A DNA stretch of 6,534 nucleotides from Acetobacteraceae bacterium (GTDB lineage: Bacteria > Pseudomonadota > Alphaproteobacteria > Acetobacterales > Acetobacteraceae). Shown here one piece after another: positions 1-6,173 of the stretch. The notes beneath the pieces are model-generated. The model searched no databases. It saw only the letters and a program-made list of their open reading frames with translations, and was not told the origin of the DNA. Positions within the stretch are counted from its first letter, which is position 1. The number at the start of each line of letters is the position of its first letter. The stretch spans positions 1-6,534 of the forward strand of contig CANJXD010000336.1 of assembly GCA_947478535.1 (NCBI GenBank). Direction: 5' to 3'. The position numbers and the translations under genes are program-made.

Positions 1-420
1 GACCTCGTGCTCGGCAAGCGGCGGGACGGGGAGACGGCGGGGGTGCCGATCTGGACGGAACCGGTGGTCTGGGCCGCCGCGCCGGATTGGCAGGCCCCGG
101 AGGGCCGCCCCTTGCCGCTGGCCCTGCTGCCGGAAGGCTGCATGTTCCGCGAACGCGCCCTGGCGGCGCTTGCCCGCGCCGGCCTTGCCTCGGAGTCCGT
201 CTTCACCTGCGACAGTCTGCTGGGCTTGGCCGCCGCCGCCCAGGCCGGCTTCGCGCTGACCGTGCTCGGCCGCAGCGGCTTTCCCCCGGGATTGCGGGAG
301 GTGCCGGATTTGCCTGGCCTCGGCGTGGTGGAGATGGCGGTGTTCGGCGATGCCGCCGGCCGGCACCAGGTGGTGGCACCGCTGGTGGAGTTGATCCGGG
401 AAAGCCTCGGCGCGGCGTGA
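1..420 (+). CDS. LysR-type transcriptional regulator, C-terminal part (5' truncated by window edge)
   Basis: The frame is open from base 1 and ends at TGA 418-420, giving 139 residues. What is visible is the second half of a LysR substrate-binding (periplasmic-binding-like) domain. It shows a strand-turn stretch ending in WAAAPDW near residues 23-29, then LPLALLPEGCMFRERAL around 36-50, then SLLGLAAAAQAGFALTVLGRSGFPPGL around 71-97, where LysR proteins carry the aavaaGlGvtvlp motif and the 'pgL' turn. The N-terminal winged helix-turn-helix lies outside the window, so its target operator cannot be judged. The family acts in the cytoplasm as DNA-binding tetramers that sense a small effector. 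The pattern resembles the LrhA-like branch, but I would not assign a subgroup. The last codons and the stop lie within the left arm of an inverted repeat (414-430), so the present C-terminus may have been set by that element. Confidence 0.88.
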   Translation, partial: DLVLGKRRDGETAGVPIWTEPVVWAAAPDWQAPEGRPLPLALLPEGCMFRERALAALARAGLASESVFTCDSLLGLAAAAQAGFALTVLGRSGFPPGLREVPDLPGLGVVEMAVFGDAAGRHQVVAPLVELIRESLGAA

Positions 421-585
421 TACCAACGGCTCTACGGACGGCGCTGCGGCCCGCATGGCGGGCCGAGCGCCCGAATGGGCGCCGCCGGCAGTCCGGCGAG
501 CCAAGAGGCCGGAGGCCGCGCTCGGCGCCTGAGGGCGGCAAGAGAAGACCAACGAGTCGCCGCAAGCGGCCGTTGGTATGACGCC
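414..585. repeat. Inverted-repeat-bounded, hairpin-rich non-coding element (MITE/REP-like or structured RNA)
   Basis: The left arm GGCGTGATACCAACGGC (414-430) and the reverse complement of 569-585 (GGCGTCATACCAACGGC) match at 16 of 17 bases. Between them lie perfect local stems: 448-454 with 458-464 (7 bp, ATG loop), 467-472 with 477-482 (6 bp, GAAT loop), 483-488 with 493-498 (6 bp, CAGT loop) and 559-563 with 566-570. A competing long-range stem pairs 462-470 with 518-526 (9 bp, perfect). Another alternative pairs 549-554 with 571-576. No credible coding frame crosses it. The design, paired ends with a folded interior of under 200 bp, is that of non-autonomous mobile repeats or REP/BIME-type extragenic elements. 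A structured RNA is the alternative. No second copy exists in this window, so repetitive status is inferred. No clear target-site duplication is visible at the outer edges. Confidence 0.6.
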
Positions 586-591
586 GTTCCA

Positions 592-621
592 TTGACCCGG
601 CCGCGTCGCCGGGCGCAGGTT
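592..621 (+). promoter_or_regulatory. Possible promoter for the MFS/TRIC unit
   Basis: TTGACC at 592-597 matches five of six bases of a sigma-70 -35 hexamer and lies just outside the right arm of the inverted-repeat element. At about 18 bp spacing the only -10 candidate is CAGGTT (616-621), which is poor. The position would give a short leader before the ATG at 650. The support is the -35 sequence and its placement only. Confidence 0.22.
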
Positions 622-649
622 GCGGGCTCGCCCCCGGAGCCCGAGCGGC

Positions 650-1882
650 ATGACTGACGCACCCCCCGCCACGCAGGATGTCCGCATCCTGGCGCTGATC
701 GGCACCGGCCATTTCCTCAGCCATTTCTACATGCTCTGCCTGCCGCCGCTGTTTCTTCTTTGGCAGGCGGAATTCGAGGTCTCCTTCGCCGCGCTCGGCC
801 TCGCCATCGCCTTGATGAGCGCGGTGACGGCGGCCTTGCAGACGCCGGTGGGGTTCCTGGTCGATAAGCACGGCGCCATGCCCTACCTGCTCGGCGGCGT
901 GCTGCTGATGGCGTTGTCGATCGCCGCGATGGCGGTGGCGCCGGGGTATTGGACGATCGTCGCGCTGGCCGTGCTGTCGGGGGTGGGCAATGCCGTCATC
1001 CACCCCGCGGATTATGCGATCCTCGGTGCCTCCATCCACCCGAGCCGCATCGGCCGCGCCTTCGCCATGCACACCTTCACCGGCAATCTCGGCTTCGCCG
1101 CCGGGCCGCCGATCATGGCGGCGATGCTGTATGTGATGGAGTGGCGGATGGCGCTCGGCGTGCTCGGGCTGCTCGGCGTGCCGGTGGTGCTGGCCATCCT
1201 GTGGCAGGGCCGCATCCTGAAGGACCAGGCCAAGCCCAAGGACCGGAGCAAGGCGGGTGGTGGGCGAGAATTGCTGCTCTCCCGTCCCATCCTGCTGTTC
1301 TTCGGCTTCTTCCTGCTCTCCGCCATGGCCGGCAGCGCCGTCTATTCCTGGTCCATCACGGTGCTCGGCACGCTGTGGGGCACGCCGGTCGCCGTCGCCT
1401 CCCTGGCATTGACGGGCTACATGATGGGCGCCACGGGCGGCACGCTGGTCGGCGGCTGGTATGCGGACCGGTCCTCCCGCCACCTGGTTTTCATCACGGC
1501 CACCACCTCGGTCTCCGCCGTGCTGCTGCTGGCGATGGGGGTGGTGGCGATGCCGGAATGGCTGTTGCCGATCGTGGCCACGCTGTCGGGCCTCGCCATG
1601 GGGTCGTCCCGCACGCCGCGCGACGTGATGCTCAAGAACGCCATCCCGCCGGGGCAGATGGGCAAGGTGTTCGGCTTCGTCTCCTCCGGCCTGCCGCTGG
1701 GCGGCGCCATCACGCCGGTGCCCTTCGGCTGGCTGATCGATATCGGCCTCGCCTGGATGGTGTTTCCGCTGGCGGCGGCGCTGATCGTCGCCTCCCTGCT
1801 CTGCATGGGCACGGCCCAGGAAGCGGCCCGCGAGGCGGCGAGGGCAGCCGCCCGCGCCACCGAGCCCGCGCCGGCGGAATAG
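650..1882 (+). CDS. Major facilitator superfamily transporter
   Basis: This is a 410-residue inner-membrane protein with about twelve hydrophobic segments in two halves, the usual MFS size. The first half has motif A-like GFLVDKHGAMP (68-78) in the loop between helices 2 and 3. It is followed by GVGNAVIHPADYAIL (111-125), which resembles the HPA region of fosmidomycin-resistance-type (Fsr-like) and related MFS proteins. The second half repeats motif A as GGWYADRSSRH (268-278). A charged central loop (about 188-210) separates the halves, and the tail (389-410) is an Ala/Glu/Arg-rich hydrophilic helix. The start is ATG 650 with GGAG at 636-639, ten bases upstream. An in-frame TTG at 620 would add a poorly conserved Arg/Pro-rich extension and is less likely. 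The substrate cannot be read from sequence. The TRIC-family gene starts four bases after the stop, so the two are probably co-transcribed. Confidence 0.92.
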   Translation: MTDAPPATQDVRILALIGTGHFLSHFYMLCLPPLFLLWQAEFEVSFAALGLAIALMSAVTAALQTPVGFLVDKHGAMPYLLGGVLLMALSIAAMAVAPGYWTIVALAVLSGVGNAVIHPADYAILGASIHPSRIGRAFAMHTFTGNLGFAAGPPIMAAMLYVMEWRMALGVLGLLGVPVVLAILWQGRILKDQAKPKDRSKAGGGRELLLSRPILLFFGFFLLSAMAGSAVYSWSITVLGTLWGTPVAVASLALTGYMMGATGGTLVGGWYADRSSRHLVFITATTSVSAVLLLAMGVVAMPEWLLPIVATLSGLAMGSSRTPRDVMLKNAIPPGQMGKVFGFVSSGLPLGGAITPVPFGWLIDIGLAWMVFPLAAALIVASLLCMGTAQEAAREAARAAARATEPAPAE

Positions 1883-1886
1883 CGGC

Positions 1887-2534
1887 TTGGACGCCTTCGA
1901 CACCGCGTTGCGGGTCCTGGACCTGCTGGGCATCGCGGTCTTCGCGGCCTCTGGCGCGCTGGTCGCCAGCCGCAAGCAGATGGATGCCGTGGGCTTCGTG
2001 CTGATCGGCATCATTACCGGCTTCGGCGGCGGCACGGTGCGCGACCTGCTGCTGGGGCGGACGCCGATCTTCTGGCTGAAGGCGCCGGAATTGCCGGCCA
2101 TCGCGGCGGTGGCGGCGTTGCTGGTCTTCTTCTTCGCCCACCGCATCGAAAGCCGCTTCAAGGCGCTGCTCTGGGCGGATGCGGTGGGGCTCGCGCTCTA
2201 TGCCGTGTTGGGGGCGGAGATCGCGCTGATCGCCGGCGCGGACCCCTGGGCGGCGGTGCTGCTCGGCGCTGTCACCGCGACGGCGGGCGGCATCATCCGC
2301 GATGTCGTCTGCAATGAATTGCCGCTGATCCTGCGGCGGGAGATCTACATCACCGCCGCGGTGGCGGCGGCGGGCGCCTATGTCGTCCTCCGCCTCGCGC
2401 CGCTGCCGCGCGATGTGGCGCTGCTCGCGGGCATCGGCCTGGGCTTCGGGCTGCGGGGCATCGCGATCTGGCGCGGCTGGTCCCTGCCGCCCTATCGCGC
2501 CCGGCCGGCGCGAAACTATCCGGACGGCGCCTGA
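1887..2534 (+). CDS. TRIC cation channel / UPF0126 (YicG-type) family membrane protein
   Basis: The protein has 215 residues, about the length of E. coli YicG (family length around 205). It is built as two tandem copies of the family domain. Repeat 1 carries GIITGFGGGTVRDLLLGRTP (41-60) and repeat 2 carries GAVTATAGGIIRDVVCNELP (127-146). Both show the Gly-rich, kinked-helix GGG/GG-x-x-RD signature. Around these are seven or so hydrophobic helices. The N-terminal FAASGALVASRKQMD (19-33) is also typical. Family members are inner-membrane proteins reported as trimeric monovalent-cation channels (TRIC) or, for some, glycine transporters. Which applies here cannot be decided. Translation starts at TTG 1887: no ATG or GTG lies in frame upstream after the last stop, the next in-frame start (TTG 1908) would cut into the first helix, and GGCGGA (1873-1878) is a modest ribosome site. 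The four-base gap to the MFS stop suggests coupled translation. Confidence 0.9.
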   Translation: MDAFDTALRVLDLLGIAVFAASGALVASRKQMDAVGFVLIGIITGFGGGTVRDLLLGRTPIFWLKAPELPAIAAVAALLVFFFAHRIESRFKALLWADAVGLALYAVLGAEIALIAGADPWAAVLLGAVTATAGGIIRDVVCNELPLILRREIYITAAVAAAGAYVVLRLAPLPRDVALLAGIGLGFGLRGIAIWRGWSLPPYRARPARNYPDGA

Positions 2535-2550
2535 CACCCCAAAGGGACGC

Positions 2551-3525
2551 TCAATCGATCCGGGCGCCGACGGCGCGCAGGATGGCGGGCCACTTCTCGA
2601 ACTCCGCGCGGTGCAGCGCCACCATATCGGCCGGGGTCGTCAGCGGCGTGATGTCGAAGCCGATCGAGGTCAGCCGGTTGCGGATCGCCGGGTCCGCCAG
2701 CATGGAGACCGTCGCCTCATACATCCGCTGCACGATCGCATCCGGCGTGCGTGCGACGGTGGAGACACCGATCCAGGTGCTGAGCTCATACCCCGCCACG
2801 CCATTCTCCTGCATCGTCGGCACGTCCGGCAGGAAGGGCGAGCGCTGCGCGGAACTCACGGCGAGCGGTCGCAACTCACCGGACCGGATGCCGCCGAGCA
2901 GGGTGGAGATGTTGAAGAAGGCGAAATCCACCTCCCCCGTCTGCGCGGCGAGGATGCCCTGCGGCGCGCCGCGATAGGGCACATGCGTCGCCTCGAAGCC
3001 CGTCATCTGCGCGAACATGGCGGAGGAGACGTGGTGCGTGGAGCCGACGCCGCCCGAGGAATAGGTCAGCGTCCCCGGCCGCGCCTTGCCCGCCGCGATG
3101 ATGTCCGCCACCGAGCGGAAGGGCGAATTCTTGTGCACCACCAGCGCATTGCTGACGGAGACGATGCGCGTGACCGGCGCGAAATCCCGCAGCGGGTCAT
3201 AGGGCAGGCTGGGATAGAGCGCGGGGTTGAAGCCGATGGCGGTCTGCCCCGTGATCGTCACGGTGTAGCCATCCGGCGCCGAGCGCGCGACCTGGCCCAA
3301 GGCCAAGGTGCCATTCGCCGCCGGCCGGTTTTCCACCACCACCGGCACGCCGAGCCGCGTGCTCCAGCCATCGGCGACGACGCGCGCCACGATATCCACC
3401 GAACTGCCGGCGGCGAGCGGCGCAACCATAGTGATGGACCGCGCCGGCCAGGCCGGCTGCGCGACCGCGAGGCGGGGGGCGAGGCCCGCGGCAGTGACGG
3501 CGGTCAGGATGGTTCGGCGCTGCAT
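2551..3525 (-). CDS. Bug-family tripartite tricarboxylate transporter substrate-binding protein (TctC-like)
   Basis: This is a 324-residue secreted solute receptor, a typical length for the family. The N-terminus is MQRRTILTAVTAAG followed by APRLAVAQ. It has a twin-arginine start, a hydrophobic core and a likely AVA|Q signal-peptidase site near residue 22; with QRRTIL the Tat or Sec route is open. The mature part shows the Bug signatures: SITMVAPLAAGSSVDIVAR (about 30-48), VVVENRPAANGTLALGQVA (63-81), APDGYT (83-88), SSGGVGSTHH (156-165), HVPYRGAP (181-188) and DVPTMQENGVAGYE (234-247). The family binds carboxylates and similar small metabolites in the periplasm for TctA/TctB membrane partners. 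Neither is in view, so this may be an orphan receptor. ATG 3525 is chosen because GGGAGG sits six bases upstream; the ATG three bases earlier (3528) overlaps the upstream stop and leaves only three bases. The gene follows the PHP-type hydrolase directly and converges on the TRIC gene. Confidence 0.93.
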   Translation of the reverse strand: MQRRTILTAVTAAGLAPRLAVAQPAWPARSITMVAPLAAGSSVDIVARVVADGWSTRLGVPVVVENRPAANGTLALGQVARSAPDGYTVTITGQTAIGFNPALYPSLPYDPLRDFAPVTRIVSVSNALVVHKNSPFRSVADIIAAGKARPGTLTYSSGGVGSTHHVSSAMFAQMTGFEATHVPYRGAPQGILAAQTGEVDFAFFNISTLLGGIRSGELRPLAVSSAQRSPFLPDVPTMQENGVAGYELSTWIGVSTVARTPDAIVQRMYEATVSMLADPAIRNRLTSIGFDITPLTTPADMVALHRAEFEKWPAILRAVGARID

Positions 3526-3527
3526 CA

Positions 3528-5846
3528 TCAGCCTCCCTTGCGGATCAGATAGACCGGGCTCGACCACACCACCGCGCCATCTTCCAGCGTCGCGCGCAGA
3601 TACAGCGCGTTGTCCTGCCCGCCGCGCAGCGCGATGCGGCGAGACAGTGTGACGCTGCGATGCGGGTTCGCATCCGGCAGGCGGAACACCCGCAGGCGCC
3701 GTCCGAGGCCGCCAGCCTCGAACACCCGATCCTCGTAGCCGATCTCGGCGATGGGGATGCTGGCGGTGACGAGGTTGGTCGCGATCTCCAGCGTGCCGGC
3801 GCTCGCATCCTCCAGCATCGTGTCGAAGCCGCCGAAGCCGCCGGTCGTCACGGCTTCGAAGGCGACGCGATCCGGGGTCACGACGAAGGGCTTGTCGACG
3901 TTGAAGCGGTTGATGGCGCTGGTGGCGCCGAAGCGGTTGCCGGCAATGCCGACTGCGCCCTTCCACAGCGTCTCCCGCCCTCGGCCCCGATACTCCGAGC
4001 CTTCCCAGATGACGCGGATGCGCCGGCCGAGATCGGCGGCGGCATAGGGGCGCCAGGTTTCCAGCAGTTCCGTGCGGTTCCGCAGCTCGATCCGTTCCAC
4101 CGGCGCGGCGGCGGACAGCGCGCAGGTGAACAGCGCCTCCGCCTCCGCCACATCGGTCAGGATATCGCCCATCATCGCGCTTGATGCGCGGCCGATGGGG
4201 GCGCCGCCGAGTGCCGGGTCATCCTCATGCAGATCAGCCTCGCTTCCCAGGCTGACCGTGACATCGAGGTGGACGCGCGTGGCGATGGTCGTCGCGTATT
4301 GATGCCGCCGGCGCAGCGCCCGGAACAGCGCGGGGCGGGACAACTCCTCCGCCAGGATGCAGGTCAGCCCGCCATAGGCGCCGAACTGCGAGGCGCCGGG
4401 ATGCGAGGCGCCCTGCCTGCCCTTGTGGCCATCCGAATTCGCCGCGATCCCGACCCGCGCGCCGACGGCGAAGGCGTCCTCCAGCAGCCAATCGAAGGTG
4501 CCCCAATCCGAATGCACCTCCACCGCGCGTTCCAGCATGCGGTCATGCGCGAAGAACAGGTTGGCGTAGCGGCCGCCGACATGCGGCTGGCACAGCACAC
4601 CGGTCTCCTGGCTGAGTGCCGCGTGCAGCGCCTTCACGTCCAGCGCGTCATTCCCCGCATCGGAGAGATCCTCCACCAGCGCGTGGCAGGATCGGCGGAT
4701 GGTGCCGCCCTCATTCTCGAAGATCACGTTGCGGTCGCCGCCGAGCGCGGTGTTGCCGCTCCATTCATAGCCGGGGAAGAAGACGAAGCGGCCGGTCTGG
4801 TTGAACTCTGCCGTCAGCCGGTTGAGGTCGGCCCAGAAATCGCCGGTGATCTGGAAGTCATTTCCCTGGTGGCACATGACGTCGAGGAAGGCGCAGTCCC
4901 GTCCGTATTCCGCGAGGCGCCGCGCACTGTTGGATCCCACTGTCTCGCCGGACTGGCCGTGCAGATCGGCCCAGAAGGGCAGCAGCGCCGCGTGGGGGAC
5001 GAGCTTCAGCGGGTTGGAGGCGACGAGGACGCGCCCGGCCTCATCCACCCATTCCACCCGCACTTCGCCTGATGCCGCGCGCAGCCCTTCGATTCGATGT
5101 GCCCGCGCCCCGGCGGGCCATTCGAATTCCGCGGGCAACCCTTCAATCGCGCCGCCCACGGCGCGCAGTCGCACACGGCCCGCAAGCCGATCCGTCGGGT
5201 TGCCCCAGGCATCATCGGCGCGGAGGTTCAGCGCGAAATCCTCCCCCGCGCGGCGCAGCGTCGGCAGCACGGCGCGGAAGGTCGTGGGCTCCCCCGCCAC
5301 GATGCGGAGGCTCGGCTGGTTCGGCAGCAGCGCCCAGTTGCAGGTGGCGAAGACATCGGCGAGGCAGAGGAAACGGAACTCATCCTCGCAATAGGTCTGC
5401 ATGCGCAGACCGGGCGAGCCGCCGCGCCGGTCGCCGAGCCGCACGGTGATGGTATCGCCGGGTGAGAGGAAGCCGCGCTCCACCGTCACCGTCAGCGTGC
5501 GGCTCCAGGGCCGCATGGCGAGCTTGGGGTCGAAGGACAGCCGCAGCACGGCGCCATTCGAGGCCTCCGCCGAGACGTAGTTGGCCGCCTCCGGATCGGC
5601 GAATTGCGGCCGCGCGAGGTCCGAGACCTGGCGCGTGCAGATGCGGATGGAGCCGGTATCGTCCACCCCGAAGCGGCCGGCTGTGAAGACAAGGGTGAAG
5701 GAGGCATGGCTGCCCGCGACCACCAGTTCGCCGGGCGAGAGCGAAACCCACCCGATCTCCCGCGCCATGTAGTCCGTGTGGTGCGCGGTATGGCCGACAC
5801 CGGCGCCCGGGATCGTGAGAATCTGGCAAGGCGGAGCATCGGGCAT
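3528..5846 (-). CDS. PHP-fold putative metallohydrolase (CehA/McbA- or DUF3604-like), cytoplasmic
   Basis: The protein has 772 residues from ATG 5846 and no signal peptide. Residues 1 to about 283 look like beta-rich accessory domains, with a His-rich GHTAHHTDY at 18-26. A PHP-like metal-binding core follows (about 289-520). Its landmarks are FWADLHGQSGET (D294, H296, Q298), FLDVMCHQGND (D322, H326), FFPGYEW (E361), QPHVGG (H422), VEVHSDWG (E443, H445) and ANSDGHKGRQG (D472, H474). GGLTCILAEELSRPALF and HQYATT (515-520) then match the conserved end of this group. The last ~240 residues are again beta-rich and end in WSSPVYLI, as in many such proteins. The usual PHP HxH is HGQ here, so one expected metal ligand is changed. 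Known relatives include ester/carbamate hydrolases such as CehA, but the substrate is unknown. GTG 5858 is an alternative start, though it lacks a ribosome site. The stop overlaps the Bug receptor start. Confidence 0.82.
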   Translation of the reverse strand: MPDAPPCQILTIPGAGVGHTAHHTDYMAREIGWVSLSPGELVVAGSHASFTLVFTAGRFGVDDTGSIRICTRQVSDLARPQFADPEAANYVSAEASNGAVLRLSFDPKLAMRPWSRTLTVTVERGFLSPGDTITVRLGDRRGGSPGLRMQTYCEDEFRFLCLADVFATCNWALLPNQPSLRIVAGEPTTFRAVLPTLRRAGEDFALNLRADDAWGNPTDRLAGRVRLRAVGGAIEGLPAEFEWPAGARAHRIEGLRAASGEVRVEWVDEAGRVLVASNPLKLVPHAALLPFWADLHGQSGETVGSNSARRLAEYGRDCAFLDVMCHQGNDFQITGDFWADLNRLTAEFNQTGRFVFFPGYEWSGNTALGGDRNVIFENEGGTIRRSCHALVEDLSDAGNDALDVKALHAALSQETGVLCQPHVGGRYANLFFAHDRMLERAVEVHSDWGTFDWLLEDAFAVGARVGIAANSDGHKGRQGASHPGASQFGAYGGLTCILAEELSRPALFRALRRRHQYATTIATRVHLDVTVSLGSEADLHEDDPALGGAPIGRASSAMMGDILTDVAEAEALFTCALSAAAPVERIELRNRTELLETWRPYAAADLGRRIRVIWEGSEYRGRGRETLWKGAVGIAGNRFGATSAINRFNVDKPFVVTPDRVAFEAVTTGGFGGFDTMLEDASAGTLEIATNLVTASIPIAEIGYEDRVFEAGGLGRRLRVFRLPDANPHRSVTLSRRIALRGGQDNALYLRATLEDGAVVWSSPVYLIRKGG
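3532..3537 (-). promoter_or_regulatory. Ribosome binding site deciding the start of the Bug receptor
   Basis: On the minus strand the sequence reads AAGGGAGGCTGATGATG. The GGGAGG core lies in the last codons of the upstream hydrolase gene. It is six bases from the second ATG (3525) but only three from the first (3528), which shares its A with the hydrolase TGA stop. This favours the second ATG and implies that ribosomes terminating on the hydrolase feed the receptor gene. Confidence 0.7.
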
Positions 5847-5853
5847 CGGGAGA

Positions 5854-5859
5854 CTCACC
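5854..5859 (-). promoter_or_regulatory. Ribosome binding site supporting ATG 5846 of the hydrolase
   Basis: GGTGAG on the minus strand lies seven bases upstream of ATG 5846 and is a reasonable Shine-Dalgarno match. The same bases contain the competing GTG (5858), which has no purine-rich site of its own upstream (CTGTCGCCTTCCT). The ATG is therefore preferred, shortening the longest frame by four residues. Confidence 0.5.
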
Positions 5860-6113
5860 AGGAAGGCGACAGGGGGATTGCGTGGCGAAACCCTACAGCC
5901 ATGCCGGAGGGCTTGCTAGTTCACCGGTGCGACGACGACATCGTGACAGCGCGCAGGACCGCGATGGGCGTATGGACGCCGCAGCCGCGGCTTCGCCACA
6001 CTAGGCCAGTCCCGGCGATGCGCCGGTTCTCCTGCAATCGCGGGCCTGCCGGCCGCTGCGGCCATGGCAACTTTTGGCCTCGGCGCGCCGTTCATCCCGG
6101 CGTGACGCCTGGC

Positions 6114-6133
6114 GAGGCCGCTTCGGCGGCTTC
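6114..6133 (+). other. UUCG-tetraloop hairpin in the isomerase leader
   Basis: GAGGCCGC (6114-6121), loop TTCG (6122-6125) and GCGGCTTC (6126-6133) form an 8-bp stem with one G-U pair, closed by the very stable C(UUCG)G tetraloop. It lies 40 bases before the ATG at 6174. No T-run follows, so it is not an intrinsic terminator in standard form. It could shape leader stability or be a chance product of the GC-rich sequence. Confidence 0.4.
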
Positions 6134-6163
6134 CCATGGCAGACAACGCCAACATCAGAGAAC

Positions 6164-6168
6164 GGAGG
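6164..6168 (+). promoter_or_regulatory. Ribosome binding site of the mannose-6-phosphate isomerase gene
   Basis: A full GGAGG is followed by five bases (TCGCG) and then ATG 6174. It fixes the start of the partial isomerase gene and excludes the upstream sequence as coding. Confidence 0.8.
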
Positions 6169-6173
6169 TCGCG

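Larger units (their letters stand above)
5847..6173. other. Divergent intergenic region with several hairpins
   Basis: This 327-bp gap separates the minus-strand hydrolase unit from the + strand isomerase gene and should hold both promoters. I see no convincing -35/-10 pair for either. It contains a perfect 6-bp hairpin (6012-6017 with 6021-6026), a near-palindrome GGCCGCTGCGGCC (6051-6063) whose stem extends to 6047-6069 with a two-base bulge, a 10-bp palindrome CGGCGCGCCG (6081-6090) and a UUCG hairpin (6114-6133). An imperfect 11-bp inverted repeat (5882-5892 and 5989-5999) is within what chance could give. No credible small gene was found. Confidence 0.55.

Noticed and set aside
949..2004. 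Alternative + frame of 351 residues within the MFS gene
   Set aside because: It is Arg/Gly/His-rich without membrane segments and lies wholly out of frame with the conserved MFS motifs.
203..2161. Long minus-strand open frame of 652 residues opposite the LysR, MFS and TRIC genes
   Set aside because: Its composition is dominated by Arg, His, Gln, Gly and Asp in low-complexity runs, as expected when the reverse frame of a GC-rich gene lacks stops. The + strand carries clear MFS and TRIC motifs over most of the same bases.
2526..2568. Possible terminator between the convergent TRIC and Bug genes
   Set aside because: Two GGCGCC copies could pair and CCCAAAGGG could form a tiny hairpin, but the loop is over 30 bases in the first case, the stem is three pairs in the second, and neither has a T-run.
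2380..3552. + strand frame of 390 residues opposite the Bug receptor
   Set aside because: It has shadow composition (Arg/Asp/Gly/His-rich), and the minus strand encodes a complete receptor with signal peptide and family motifs.
3529..3966. Upstream extension of the Bug receptor frame, making 471 residues
   Set aside because: The extra residues are Arg/His-rich shadow sequence overlapping the C-terminus of the hydrolase gene. The signal peptide and ribosome site place the real start at 3525 or 3528.
5882..5999. Inverted repeat GTGGCGAA...TTCGCCAC as possible element ends
   Set aside because: It has 10 of 11 matching bases around an 8-base core. A match of this size is expected by chance in a GC-rich 327-bp spacer, and nothing between the arms looks like a mobile element.
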